This document shows positions 50,998 to 59,788 of a stretch of DNA of 64,000 nucleotides, one piece after another. The position numbers and the translations under genes are program-made. This stretch comes from Pseudorhodoplanes sp. GTDB taxonomy: Bacteria; Pseudomonadota; Alphaproteobacteria; Rhizobiales; Xanthobacteraceae. How positions within the stretch are numbered: position 1 is the first letter of the stretch; each line of letters starts with the position of its first letter. The stretch spans positions 59,447 to 123,446 of the forward strand of contig JALHOD010000006.1 of assembly GCA_022843165.1 (NCBI GenBank), written 5' to 3'. Below the pieces are notes generated by a model. The model saw nothing but the letters and a program-made list of their open reading frames with translations. It was not told where the DNA came from and searched no databases.

Positions 50998-51843
50998 ATG
51001 ACGTTGCAACGCTCCCTTCTCGCTCTGGTGCTGGCGGCGGGTTTCGCCGCGCCGTTCGCGATGCCGGCCGGCGCCGCCGAAGGCGCGCCCGAGCCGCCGC
51101 GGCAGAGCTGGTCGTTCTCGGGTCCGTTCGGGAAATTCGACCGCGCGCAATTGCAGCGCGGCTTCAAGGTCTACAAGGAAGTCTGCGCCAACTGCCACAG
51201 CCTGTCGCTGGTCTCGTTCCGCAATCTCGCCGAGCCCGGCGGCCCGGGCTATACGCCCGCGCAGGCCGCGGCGGTCGCCGCCGAATACAAGGTGCAGGAC
51301 GGCCCGAACGACGCCGGCGAGATGTTCGAGCGCCCGGGCCGCCCGGCGGACCGTTTCCCCAAGCCGTTCCCGAACGACAATGCCGCCCGTGCGGCCAATG
51401 GCGGCGCGCTGCCGCCCGACCTGTCGGTGATGGCCAAGGCGCGCACCTACGAGCGCGGTTTCCCGCGCTTCATTATCGATATCTTCACGCAATACCAGGA
51501 GCAGGGCCCCGATTACCTCGTGGCGCTGATGACCGGTTACGAGGACGCCCCGCAGGGCTTCAATCTGCCGGCCGGCACGCACTACAACAAGTATTTCCCC
51601 GGCCACGCGATCGGCATGCCCAATCCCCTGAACGAGGGGCAGGTCACCTATGACGACGGCTCGCCGACCACGCCGCTGCAATATGCCAGGGACGTGACCG
51701 CATTCATGATGTGGACCGCAGAGCCGCACATGGAAGCGCGCAAGCGTATCGGCTTCCAGGTCATGATCTTCCTGATCGTGTTCGCGGGCCTGATGTATTT
51801 CACCAAGAAAAAGGTCTGGTCGGACGTGCACGGCCACGCCTGA
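50998..51843 (+). CDS. petC: Cytochrome c1
   Basis: 281 residues from the ATG at 50998 (AAGGAGCGGAG upstream). A signal peptide (residues 1-26) is followed by the haem-binding site CANCH, the Met ligand in HAIGMPNPL, and a C-terminal anchor helix (VMIFLIVFAGLMYFTKKKVW). It is 17 bp after petB and followed by a strong terminator, ending the petABC operon. Confidence 0.96.
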   Translation: MTLQRSLLALVLAAGFAAPFAMPAGAAEGAPEPPRQSWSFSGPFGKFDRAQLQRGFKVYKEVCANCHSLSLVSFRNLAEPGGPGYTPAQAAAVAAEYKVQDGPNDAGEMFERPGRPADRFPKPFPNDNAARAANGGALPPDLSVMAKARTYERGFPRFIIDIFTQYQEQGPDYLVALMTGYEDAPQGFNLPAGTHYNKYFPGHAIGMPNPLNEGQVTYDDGSPTTPLQYARDVTAFMMWTAEPHMEARKRIGFQVMIFLIVFAGLMYFTKKKVWSDVHGHA

Positions 51844-51863
51844 GCGTCTGTTTTTCGATCTTG

Positions 51864-51896
51864 ACGAAGGGCCCCGCATTGGGGCCCTTCGTTTTT
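51864..51896 (+). terminator. Intrinsic terminator of petABC
   Basis: A 12-bp perfect stem (51864-51875 with 51881-51892), a 5-base loop and a run of Ts lie 21 bp after the petC stop. Confidence 0.92.
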
Positions 51897-51919
51897 GTGG
51901 TGCGGCATACCTGTCATCC

Positions 51920-52020
51920 GCCCTCATCCTGAGGAGGCCGCGCAGCGGCCGTCTCGAAGGATGGGGCGGCCCTTATGGTTCGAGACGCGCAGCTTCGCTG
52001 CGCTCCTCACCATGAGGCCG
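51920..52020. repeat. Extragenic palindromic repeat pair between petC and mtnP
   Basis: The left unit begins CCCTCATCCTGAGGAG with an inner hairpin (GGCCGC-gca-GCGGCC) and TCTCGAAGGATG; the right unit is its inverse (ATGGTTCGAGACGCGCAG, inner GCGCAGC-ttc-GCTGCGC, CTCCTCACCATGAGG). This element is widespread in Bradyrhizobium-like genomes (from memory). Its right edge touches the ribosome-binding site of mtnP, so it is part of the mtnP leader. Confidence 0.7.
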
Positions 52021-52035
52021 GGAGAGGAACGAGAT

Positions 52036-52911
52036 ATGACCAAATCGGTTCTCGGCATCATCGGCGGTTCCGGCATTTACGATCTGCCGGGGCTTGAGAA
52101 TGTCCGCGAGCAGCACGTCAAAAGCCCGTGGGGCGAGCCGTCGGGCCCGCTGCGCAAAGGCGAGATGGCGGGGCTGCCGGTGGTGTTCCTGCCGCGCCAC
52201 GACAAGGGCCATCGACTCTCTCCGTCCGACATCAATTACCGCGCCAATATCGACGTGCTGAAACGCGCCGGCGTGACCGATCTGGTCTCGCTGTCGGCCT
52301 GCGGCTCGTTCAAGGAAGAGCTTGCGCCCGGCACCTTCGTGCTGGTCGACCAGTTCGTCGACCGCACCCACAAGCGCGACAGCTCGTTCTTCGGCAAGGG
52401 CTGCGTGGTGCATGTGTCGATGGCGCACCCGGTCTCGCCGCGGCTGCGCATCCATCTGGCGTCCGCCGCCGCCGCCGCCGGCATTCCGGTGGTGCGCGAC
52501 GGCACCTATGTCTGCATGGAAGGCCCGCAATTCTCCTCTTACGCCGAGAGCATGACCTACAAGCAGCTCGGCTATTCGGTGATCGGCATGACCAACATGC
52601 CGGAAGCCAAGCTCGCACGCGAAGCGGAGATCTGTTACGCGACCGTCGCGATGGTGACCGATTTCGATTGCTGGCATCCCGACCACGACGCGGTGACGGT
52701 GCAGGACGTGATCAAGGTGCTGGTCGGCAACGCGGAAAAGGCCAAGACCCTGGTGGCGCAACTGGCGAGGGATTTTCCGCGCGAGCACGAGCCGTGCCCG
52801 ATCGGCTCCGACCGCGCGCTCGACAATGCCTTCATCACCGCGCCGGAGGCGCGCGATCCGGAACTGCTGAAGAAACTCGATGCGGTGGCGGGGCGGGTGC
52901 TGGGCCGGTAG
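52036..52911 (+). CDS. mtnP: S-methyl-5'-thioadenosine phosphorylase
   Basis: 291 residues from the ATG at 52036 (GGAGAGGAACGAGAT upstream). Family features: LGIIGGSGIYDLPGLEN, LPRHDKGHRLSPSDINYRAN, SACGSFKEELAPGTFVLVD, YVCMEGPQFSSYAESMTYK, GMTNMPEAKLAREAEICYAT and TDFDCWHPDH. It splits methylthioadenosine into adenine and methylthioribose-1-phosphate. The spermidine-synthase-like gene (which family members make MTA) and apt (which reuses adenine) follow on the same strand. Confidence 0.95.
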   Translation: MTKSVLGIIGGSGIYDLPGLENVREQHVKSPWGEPSGPLRKGEMAGLPVVFLPRHDKGHRLSPSDINYRANIDVLKRAGVTDLVSLSACGSFKEELAPGTFVLVDQFVDRTHKRDSSFFGKGCVVHVSMAHPVSPRLRIHLASAAAAAGIPVVRDGTYVCMEGPQFSSYAESMTYKQLGYSVIGMTNMPEAKLAREAEICYATVAMVTDFDCWHPDHDAVTVQDVIKVLVGNAEKAKTLVAQLARDFPREHEPCPIGSDRALDNAFITAPEARDPELLKKLDAVAGRVLGR

Positions 52912-53004
52912 ATTTTTGACGGCCGGCTGCGGCGGTGCGTTTGATCGTGTAATATTGGCTGCAGGTTCGATGTACGTGTGTTCATGTAATCAGGAAATGT
53001 CCGG

Positions 53005-55257
53005 ATGACTGCCGATCAGCCGCCCGCGCCGTCCGCCGCGGTGTCGTCCGTGTCCCCCAGATTGCTGCTGATCGTCTATACCGCCGCGATCTTTCTCAGC
53101 GCGGCGCTGCTGTTCGCCGTGCAGCCGCTCTTCGCCAAGATGGTGCTGCCGCGGCTCGGCGGCTCGCCGGCGGTATGGTCGGTGGCGATGGTATTCTTCC
53201 AGGCGGTGCTGCTGCTGGGCTATGCTTATGCGCATCTCATCACCCGTATCCTGCCGGGCCGCTATTCGGTTTTCATCCATCTTGCGGTGATGGCGATTGC
53301 AACGCTCGCCCTGCCGCTGTCGATCGCGGCGGGCTGGGGCCGCCCGCCGGATGACGGCGAGGCGATGTGGCTGCTCGGCCTGTTCGGCATGTCGATCGGG
53401 CTGCCATTCTTCGCGCTGTCGGCGAACGGGCCGCTGCTGCAGGCCTGGTTCGCGCGCACCGGCCATCCCGACGCCAAGGACCCTTACTTTCTCTATGCCG
53501 CCAGCAATGTCGGCAGCTTTCTCGCGCTGTTGTCCTATCCGTTCCTGATCGAGCCGTTCAGCCGGCTGGGACAGCAGACCTTTGGCTGGTCGGCCGGATT
53601 CTACGTGCTGATCGCGCTGCTGGCGGTGTCCGGCGTGCTGATGCTGCGCTCGCGCAATGCGCTTCCGGACATCGCCGACGATGCGGGCGCGGCGCCGAGC
53701 TGGCGCGAGGCGCTCACCTGGATGACGCTGGCGGCGGTGCCCTCTGGCCTGCTGATTGCGGTCACCGCGCATATCTCGACCGATGTCGCGGCCTCGCCGT
53801 TCCTGTGGGTGATTCCGCTGGCGCTGTATCTCGTGACCTTCGTGATCGTGTTTCAGTCCAGGCCCGTGCTGCCGCACAGCTGGATGACGCTGATCCAGCC
53901 CGCGGCGATCATCCTGCTGGTGGTCTGGTATGCGATGGCGCCGAGCGACGACATCATCTGGGCGCTGGTCGTCAACATCGCCGGCTTCTTTGTTCTTGCA
54001 ATGGTGTGCCACGGCGAACTGGCGCGCCGCCGTCCGCCCGCGCGCTATCTCACCGCCTTCTATCTCTGGCTCTCGCTCGGCGGGGTGATCGGCGGCATTT
54101 TCGCCGGGCTGATTGCGCTCCGGCTGTTCTCATGGGTGGCCGAATATCCGCTGCTGATCGTCGCCGCCGCCCTGTGCCGGCCGGGCTGGTCGCGGCCGCG
54201 CGGCTGGCTGGACAGCGTGTTCCTCGCCGGCGTGGTCGCGCTGGCGCTGGCGATGCTGGCCGCCGCCAAGATCTGGCGGGTCGAGCTCTACGAGACCGAA
54301 TTCAACTTCTATGTCGGGTTGCTGCTGCTGGCGGCATTCGCGGTCCAGCGCGCGACGCTGAAATTCGCGACGCTGGTGGCGCTCGCTTTCGTGTTCACGC
54401 TCCAGTTCGGCGCCGACAGCGGCGAGCGCGATTTCGTGCGCAGCTTCTTCGGCGTGCACAAGGTGGTGGAGGTCGATGACGGGCAATACCGGGTGCTGAA
54501 ACACGGCACCACCGAACACGGCGCGCAGCGCATCCGCGACGCGCGCGGCCAGCCGGTCACCGGCCGTCCGCAGGTGCTGACCTATTATCACGATCAGTCG
54601 CCGATGGCGCAGGGTCTCAAGGCTGCGCGCGAGAAGAAGGGCGCCCCGATCCGCATCGCGGTGGTGGGACTGGGCACCGGTTCGCTCGCCTGCCAGATCA
54701 AGCCCGGCGACAGGCTGGATTATTACGAGATCGATCCCGCCGTCGTGCGCATCGCACGCGACCCGAAACGTTTCAGCTATCTGTCGAGCTGCGCGCCGGA
54801 CGTCAAAATCATTGTCGGCGATGCGCGGCTGACGCTGGCCGACGCGGCCGACGGCCAGTACGACATCCTGATCGTGGACGCCTTTTCGTCGGATGCGATC
54901 CCGACCCATCTGCTGACCAAGGAAGCGATGACGATCTTCGCAAAAAAGATCGCGCCCACCGGCATGGTGCTGATGCATGTGTCGAACAAGCACATGTCGC
55001 TCGCTCCGGTGGTCGCCGGCATCGCGCAGGCCAACGGCCTGGTGGCGCTGACCAGCGAGGGCGACGAAGGCAACGACGACAACGAACACAAGTTCTCATC
55101 GACCGTGGTGGCGGTGGCGCGCAGCGAGGCCGATTTCGGGGCGCTGGCCACATCCGACGAGTGGGACACGGAAGAGCCCGACCCGAAGGACTGGGTCTGG
55201 ACCGACGACTATTCCAATGTGATCGGCGCCATGATCCGCATGATGCGGGAGCACTAG
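53005..55257 (+). CDS. Multi-pass membrane protein fused to a spermidine-synthase-like domain
   Basis: 750 residues. The first about 440 residues contain 11-13 helices (for example LLLIVYTAAIFLSAALLFAV, FFVLAMVCHGELARRR in a loop). Residues about 480-740 are a Rossmann domain: IRIAVVGLGTGSLACQIKPG, LDYYEIDPAVVRIARDP and YDILIVDAFSSDAIPTHLLT, close to polyamine aminopropyltransferases, though the substrate-binding residues around the catalytic Asp differ from true SpeE. Such fused proteins are common and often unassigned. A role with mtnP/apt is suggested by position only. Confidence 0.82.
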   Translation: MTADQPPAPSAAVSSVSPRLLLIVYTAAIFLSAALLFAVQPLFAKMVLPRLGGSPAVWSVAMVFFQAVLLLGYAYAHLITRILPGRYSVFIHLAVMAIATLALPLSIAAGWGRPPDDGEAMWLLGLFGMSIGLPFFALSANGPLLQAWFARTGHPDAKDPYFLYAASNVGSFLALLSYPFLIEPFSRLGQQTFGWSAGFYVLIALLAVSGVLMLRSRNALPDIADDAGAAPSWREALTWMTLAAVPSGLLIAVTAHISTDVAASPFLWVIPLALYLVTFVIVFQSRPVLPHSWMTLIQPAAIILLVVWYAMAPSDDIIWALVVNIAGFFVLAMVCHGELARRRPPARYLTAFYLWLSLGGVIGGIFAGLIALRLFSWVAEYPLLIVAAALCRPGWSRPRGWLDSVFLAGVVALALAMLAAAKIWRVELYETEFNFYVGLLLLAAFAVQRATLKFATLVALAFVFTLQFGADSGERDFVRSFFGVHKVVEVDDGQYRVLKHGTTEHGAQRIRDARGQPVTGRPQVLTYYHDQSPMAQGLKAAREKKGAPIRIAVVGLGTGSLACQIKPGDRLDYYEIDPAVVRIARDPKRFSYLSSCAPDVKIIVGDARLTLADAADGQYDILIVDAFSSDAIPTHLLTKEAMTIFAKKIAPTGMVLMHVSNKHMSLAPVVAGIAQANGLVALTSEGDEGNDDNEHKFSSTVVAVARSEADFGALATSDEWDTEEPDPKDWVWTDDYSNVIGAMIRMMREH

Positions 55258-55367
55258 GGCGGGCAGGGACGGCCGGAACCGGCCAAAGGCGCGGGTTGCG
55301 CATTGCGCCGCACTTCGCCACATTGCGCCGGCTCCCGCCCCGATTTGACGCCTGACGCGAGACCACG

Positions 55368-55916
55368 ATGACTTCTCCTGTGCTTGAAAACGATCTCAAG
55401 GCCGCGATCCGCACCATTCCGGATTATCCCAAGCCCGGGATCATGTTCCGCGACATCACCACCCTGCTCGGCAATCCGCGCGCGTTTCGCCGCGCGGTGG
55501 ACGAACTGGTGCAGCCCTGGGCGGGCTCGAAGATCGACAAGATCGCCGGCATCGAGGCGCGCGGCTTCATCATCGGCGGGGCGATCGCGCACCAGCTCTC
55601 GGCCGGGTTCATCCCGATCCGCAAGAAGGGCAAGCTGCCGCACAAGAGCGTCAGCGTCGCCTATTCGCTGGAATACGGCCTCGACGAGATGGAGATGCAC
55701 GAGGACGCGGTGGGCAAGGGCGAGCGCGTGATCCTGGTGGACGACCTGATCGCCACCGGCGGCACCGCCGAAGGCGCGGTGAAGCTGTTGCGCCAGATGG
55801 GCGCCGACGTCGTGGCCGCGGTGTTCATGGTCGATCTGCCCGATCTTGGCGGCGCCGCCAAGCTGCGCGCGCTCGGCGTCAATGTTCGCACGCTGGTGAC
55901 GTTCGAGGGGCATTAA
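55368..55916 (+). CDS. apt: Adenine phosphoribosyltransferase
   Basis: 182 residues. [20 protein letters not shown] at the N-terminus, [20 protein letters not shown], and the PRPP-binding loop [19 protein letters not shown] are typical. It converts adenine and PRPP to AMP and so closes adenine salvage after MtnP. It is convergent with the ParA-like gene. Confidence 0.96.
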   Translation: MTSPVLENDLKAAIRTIPDYPKPGIMFRDITTLLGNPRAFRRAVDELVQPWAGSKIDKIAGIEARGFIIGGAIAHQLSAGFIPIRKKGKLPHKSVSVAYSLEYGLDEMEMHEDAVGKGERVILVDDLIATGGTAEGAVKLLRQMGADVVAAVFMVDLPDLGGAAKLRALGVNVRTLVTFEGH

Positions 55917-55945
55917 CGGCCGCCAGGACCCTGCCGCAATAAAAA

Positions 55946-56647
55946 TCAGAAATTCAGCGCCCCGCGCAATTCGCGCAGCATCACCCGCAATTCCAGTTCG
56001 CGGAATTCGACAAAGACCTTCTCGGTCCATGCATGCAGTTCGGTGCGCAGGTCGGCGGGCTTACGCATGAAGCTGGCGAACGAGAAATGCGGCTTGTCGA
56101 TCACGCCCTTGATCACCGGATTTAGCCGCGGAATGAACAGGCCGCGCTCGGTGGTGATCGGCGGAAACTGATCCATATAGGCGCGCGCGCTCAGATTGGC
56201 GTCGTTCTGCACCGGCACGATGAGGGTGCGGGTGAACGCCTGATGCAGATGGCCGTACATCTGCGCCGCGCGCGGATGCTGGTCGGCGACGAACAGCAGC
56301 ACCGGGTCGATGCCGCGCCGGCGCGCCTCTTCCATGAAGCCGATCTGCCGCGCCACCGTGAAGAACGGGTCAAAGGCCTCGCTGCCGAGATCGACGATGC
56401 GGGGAATGTCGCCGCCGGCGATCAACTGGTCGAACAGCGCCATCTGCCCGCGGGTTTCGGACAGGTCGGCGATCACGGTGTGGCGCGGAAGCAGGGCGGC
56501 GAGCGCGTTCTCGTTGCGGTTGAGGTCGTAGGCGATCGGCAGCCGGTTATTGACCAGCTCGAAATCCGTCAGCACGCGGGCGATCAGCGTCTTGCCGACG
56601 CGCGGGCGCGGTGAACAGACGATATAGACGGGCGTGCGGCGCGCCAT
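55946..56647 (-). CDS. ParA/MinD-like protein with a degenerate P-loop
   Basis: 233 residues. The N-terminal VYIVCSPRPRVGKTLIARVL occupies the P-loop position, but the deviant Walker A hallmark KGG is replaced by RPR; the signature Lys is lost while GKT remains. TVIADLSETRGQMALFDQLI is at the switch-like position. The C-terminal half is helical. It lies 32 bp after the related 264-residue ATPase gene on the same strand, so they are probably an operon and may form a heterodimer. Function unknown. Confidence 0.68.
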   Translation of the reverse strand: MARRTPVYIVCSPRPRVGKTLIARVLTDFELVNNRLPIAYDLNRNENALAALLPRHTVIADLSETRGQMALFDQLIAGGDIPRIVDLGSEAFDPFFTVARQIGFMEEARRRGIDPVLLFVADQHPRAAQMYGHLHQAFTRTLIVPVQNDANLSARAYMDQFPPITTERGLFIPRLNPVIKGVIDKPHFSFASFMRKPADLRTELHAWTEKVFVEFRELELRVMLRELRGALNF

Positions 56648-56679
56648 GACCGAGCGTACGCTCCCTCGTCGAGAAGAGG

Positions 56680-57474
56680 TCAGCCTCCGCCGCTGCGTAT
56701 CTGATTCTGCGGGGTGGACGTAAACCCGCTCTGAGGCTTGGGGCCGCCCACCACGTTGGAGCCGACGATCTCGGGCAGCTTCACGCGGTCGAATTCGGCC
56801 CAGACATTGCCCAGCCAGTGCCGCACATAGCCGCGCAGCACGAAGGAGTAATTGGCGTTGTCGCCGCGCGCGGTCTTGTTGGCGATGAAGGTCACGAACG
56901 GCACGGCGGACAGCTCGACCTGCTCATAGGCCATTTCGTTCAGCTTCGGGATCGTGAGGTCGACGGCGTCGCGGATCTGCTTGAAGTAGGAATCGTAGGT
57001 GCCCTGATCCCACTCGAAGAAGCTGGTATTGTTGATGAAATTTTTCACCAGATAATATTTGCCGTCGACCACGAAGGGCGCGATGTCCTTGATCTCGTCG
57101 AGCGAGGCGATCGAGGGGCCGACGATGTGGAACACCGCCAGCGTGATCTGGCCGCGCTTGGCCGATTCCAGAAAGCCGATGTCGCGCAGGGCGGCCAGCG
57201 TGGTGGAGAGCAGGCCGGCGCGCACGTCGATGATCGTGACCTGGCTGTCGCTCAGGGTGTCGAAAATCCGCATCTGGTCGGGCACCGAGGTGGCGTCCAC
57301 CACTTCGGTCACTTCCGGATAGAAGCGCTTGAGCGTGCCGCGCGGAGATTCGGTGTCGAAGGCGCGGATCGGGACGTTGCGGGCGGTGAAATAGTCCAGC
57401 AGGGTGCGGGACACGGTCGTTTTACCGACGCCCCCCTTGTCGGCGCCCACAATAATGACAGTCGGCTTAGACAT
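56680..57474 (-). CDS. ParA/MinD-family ATPase
   Basis: 264 residues from the ATG at 57474. An intact deviant Walker A GADKGGVGKTT is at residues 9-19; IRAFDTESPRGTLKRFYPEV and VTIIDVRAGLLSTTLAALRD supply the switch I-like and Walker B-like segments. FVTFIANKTARGDNANYSFV follows in the late part. Such ATPases partition plasmids or place proteins on the nucleoid or membrane. No ParB-like gene is present. First gene of a two-gene unit with the degenerate homologue. Confidence 0.78.
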   Translation of the reverse strand: MSKPTVIIVGADKGGVGKTTVSRTLLDYFTARNVPIRAFDTESPRGTLKRFYPEVTEVVDATSVPDQMRIFDTLSDSQVTIIDVRAGLLSTTLAALRDIGFLESAKRGQITLAVFHIVGPSIASLDEIKDIAPFVVDGKYYLVKNFINNTSFFEWDQGTYDSYFKQIRDAVDLTIPKLNEMAYEQVELSAVPFVTFIANKTARGDNANYSFVLRGYVRHWLGNVWAEFDRVKLPEIVGSNVVGGPKPQSGFTSTPQNQIRSGGG

Positions 57475-57693
57475 ACCCGCCCTCTGCACTCTACTGACTG
57501 AAGGGAAACCCTCCGGGCCTCCGGTTCAGGTTCCTGGACCACCATGACAGATCAGGACCGCTCATTTCAATTCCCAAGTTGCGGGGATCGAACCCCTGAA
57601 AAACAGGGTTAAGCCTGAGAAATCTCCGGTTTCTTGACCGTTTCGCCCCCGGCCGATAGGTAGACCGCGCCGCAACCCGGATCTCCAGCCATT

Positions 57694-58632
57694 ATGACTG
57701 CCGTTAACTCTTCCCGCGCTCTGGAGCCTGCGCGCTCCTTTCAGGGGCTGATCCTCGCCCTGCAGCGTTACTGGGCGGATTATGGCTGCGTGATCCTGCA
57801 GCCCTATGACATGGAGGTCGGCGCCGGTACCTTCCACCCCGCCACCACCCTGCGGGCGCTGGGTCCAAAACCCTGGAACGCCGCCTATGTGCAGCCTTCG
57901 CGGCGCCCGAAAGACGGCCGCTATGGCGAGAACCCGAACCGGCTGCAGCATTATTACCAGTTCCAGGTGATCCTGAAGCCGTCGCCGGCCGACCTGCAGG
58001 ACCTGTACCTGAAGTCGCTCTATGCCATCGGCATCGACCCGAACATCCACGACATCCGCTTTGTCGAGGACGACTGGGAAAGCCCGACGCTCGGCGCCTG
58101 GGGGCTGGGCTGGGAATGCTGGTGCGACGGGATGGAAGTCTCGCAGTTCACCTACTTTCAGCAGGTCGCCGGGTTCGAATGCGCGCCGGTGGCGGGTGAA
58201 CTGACCTACGGGCTCGAACGCCTCGCCATGTATGTGCAGGGCGTGGAGCGCGTCTACGATCTCAACTTCAACGGGCTCGAGGGCGACAGGAAGGTCACCT
58301 ATGGCGACGTGTTCCTGCAGGCCGAGCAGGAATATTCCCGGCACAATTTCGAGCACAGCGACACCGCGATGCTGTTCGAGCAATTCCGGATGGCGGAGGC
58401 CGCCTGCCAGAAATATCTCGAAGCGGGCTGGGCCGATGGCGACAAGACAAAACATCTGATGGCGCTGCCGGCCTATGACCAGTGCATCAAGGCTTCGCAT
58501 GTGTTCAATCTGCTCGACGCGCGCGGAGTCATCTCGGTGACCGAGCGCCAGAGCTACATCCTGCGGGTGCGCGAACTGGCCAAAGCCTGCGGCGCGGCCT
58601 GGCTCGCGACCGAAGCGGGCGGGGTTGGGTGA
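57694..58632 (+). CDS. glyQ: Glycyl-tRNA synthetase alpha subunit
   Basis: 312 residues, normal length. Class II features: [80 protein letters not shown] and [20 protein letters not shown]. It charges tRNA-Gly as part of an alpha2beta2 enzyme. The beta subunit gene starts 3.4 kb downstream, with other genes between. Confidence 0.97.
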   Translation: MTAVNSSRALEPARSFQGLILALQRYWADYGCVILQPYDMEVGAGTFHPATTLRALGPKPWNAAYVQPSRRPKDGRYGENPNRLQHYYQFQVILKPSPADLQDLYLKSLYAIGIDPNIHDIRFVEDDWESPTLGAWGLGWECWCDGMEVSQFTYFQQVAGFECAPVAGELTYGLERLAMYVQGVERVYDLNFNGLEGDRKVTYGDVFLQAEQEYSRHNFEHSDTAMLFEQFRMAEAACQKYLEAGWADGDKTKHLMALPAYDQCIKASHVFNLLDARGVISVTERQSYILRVRELAKACGAAWLATEAGGVG

Positions 58633-58678
58633 TATTGATGAGGCGTGCAGCAAAGTTCGCGCGCGCCTGTGCTAGTGT

Positions 58679-59201
58679 TCACCCTCCCCTGGAGGGGGAA
58701 GGTCGCCGCCGAAGGCGGCGGGGTGGGGTGACCGTGACAGGACGCAAGCCCATCGATAGTTTTCGCAAGGCTGCCGCGCGTCGCATGCGAGCGCGTGCGA
58801 CAGACGCCGAAGCATTTATATGGAAGCATCTACGACATCACCCGATGATCGGCAGTCATTTTCGGCGGCAGGTTGTCATTGGGCCTTACATTGCGGATTT
58901 TGCCTGCATGGCGGCGCGCCTTGTTGTCGAGGTTGATGGTGGGCAGCACGGCGAACAGGCTCATGCCGCGCGTGATGAAGCGCGTACCCGCTGGTTCGAA
59001 AGCGAAGGCTATCGCGTTCTCCGGTTTTGGAATAACGCCGTCTTTTTGAATGTCGATGGTGTATTGGCCGAGATCAAAACCGCGTTGAGCGGCGTTTCCG
59101 AAAGTGATGTGGTTCAGTTGACGCACGAACGGCGCCGCAAGTCAGATCACCCCACCCCGGCCCGCGTTGCGCGCCGACCCTCCCCCTCCAGGGGAGGGTG
59201 A
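58679..59201. mobile_element. Nuclease-containing palindromic element (DUF559 gene between inverted repeats)
   Basis: Inverted repeats of about 55 bp (58679-58733 and 59147-59201) bound the element. Each runs TCACCCTCCCCTGGAGGGGG, a variable hairpin, then CGGGGTGGGGTGA. The first 21 bases are identical and only the hairpin differs between arms. The enclosed gene fills the space completely. Similar pairs without the gene occur at 40754-40880 and 61789-62028. I infer a small mobile or amplified element; no target-site duplication was established. Confidence 0.65.
58734..59201 (+). CDS. DUF559 domain (Vsr-like) endonuclease
   Basis: 155 residues. DUF559 signatures: RARATDAEAFIWKHLRHHPM, SHFRRQVVIGPYIADFACMA, LVVEVDGGQHGEQ and GYRVLRFWNNAVFLNVDGVL. 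The conserved Glu of AEAFIW, the Asp of IADF and the Glu-x-Asp of VEVDGGQH correspond to the PD-(D/E)xK/Vsr nuclease core. The GTG at 58734 directly follows the left repeat (another GTG at 58728 is inside it), and the last 17 codons and the TGA stop lie in the right repeat. No ribosome-binding site is evident. Function in the family is unproven. Confidence 0.85.
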   Translation: MTGRKPIDSFRKAAARRMRARATDAEAFIWKHLRHHPMIGSHFRRQVVIGPYIADFACMAARLVVEVDGGQHGEQAHAARDEARTRWFESEGYRVLRFWNNAVFLNVDGVLAEIKTALSGVSESDVVQLTHERRRKSDHPTPARVARRPSPSRGG

Positions 59202-59218
59202 ACGACCGGCATTTTGCA

Positions 59219-59788
59219 ATGACATCCTACGTTCTTCTCGTGCTGGGCGCCGCCGCCGCCATTTACGCGGCCGTCATCTACAACCGTCTGGTGCAGACGC
59301 GGCAGATGGCGCACGAAGCCTGGAGCGGCATCGACGTGCAGCTCAAGCGCCGCGCCGATCTGGTGCCCAATCTCGTCGAGGCCGTGAAAGGCTATGCCGG
59401 GCATGAGCGCGGCGTGCTGGAGGAGGTCACCCGCCTGCGCGGGGCGGCCGGCGCGCTGCCGCGCGAGGATGTGGCGCATCGCGCGCAGGCCGAAAGCGCG
59501 CTGACGGTCGCGATCGGCCGCCTGATCGCGCTGGCCGAAAACTATCCCGACCTGAAGGCGAGCCGGAATTTCCTCGAGCTCCAGCAACAGCTCAGTACGC
59601 TGGAAACGGAGCTGCAGATGGCGCGCCGCTACTACAACGGCGCGGTGCGCAACCAGAATGTGCTGGTGCAGTCGGTTCCCTCGAACCTGGTGGCGTCCGT
59701 GTTCGGGTTCGGCGAGCGCGACTATTTCGAATTGTCGGACGAGGCCGAGCGCGCGGTGCCGAAAGTGGCGCTGCGGCCAGGATCGTGA
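59219..59788 (+). CDS. LemA family protein
   Basis: 189 residues from the ATG at 59219. One N-terminal helix (SYVLLVLGAAAAIYAAVIYN) then the LemA helical domain (AHEAWSGIDVQLKRRADLVP, NLVEAVKGYAGHE, RRYYNGAVRNQNVLVQSVPS, NLVASVFGF). It overlaps the DUF2207 gene by 4 bp; this pairing is common in bacteria and both are membrane proteins of unclear role. A GTG start at 59198 would lie inside the right repeat. Confidence 0.9.
   Translation: MTSYVLLVLGAAAAIYAAVIYNRLVQTRQMAHEAWSGIDVQLKRRADLVPNLVEAVKGYAGHERGVLEEVTRLRGAAGALPREDVAHRAQAESALTVAIGRLIALAENYPDLKASRNFLELQQQLSTLETELQMARRYYNGAVRNQNVLVQSVPSNLVASVFGFGERDYFELSDEAERAVPKVALRPGS

Noticed and set aside
57560..57640. A tRNA or tmRNA-like T-arm (GGGGTTCGATCCCC on the minus strand)
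   Set aside because: The stem is only 4 bp around a 6-base loop, no acceptor or anticodon stem can be built around it, and no CCA-type end is visible. Possibly part of the glyQ leader.
58482..58733. Upstream extension of the DUF559 frame into glyQ
   Set aside because: It is out of frame with glyQ and lacks similarity; the family start fits the GTG at the repeat edge.
59198..59218. GTG start for lemA inside the right palindromic repeat
   Set aside because: The conserved LemA N-terminus begins at the ATG at 59219; the extra seven residues come from repeat sequence.
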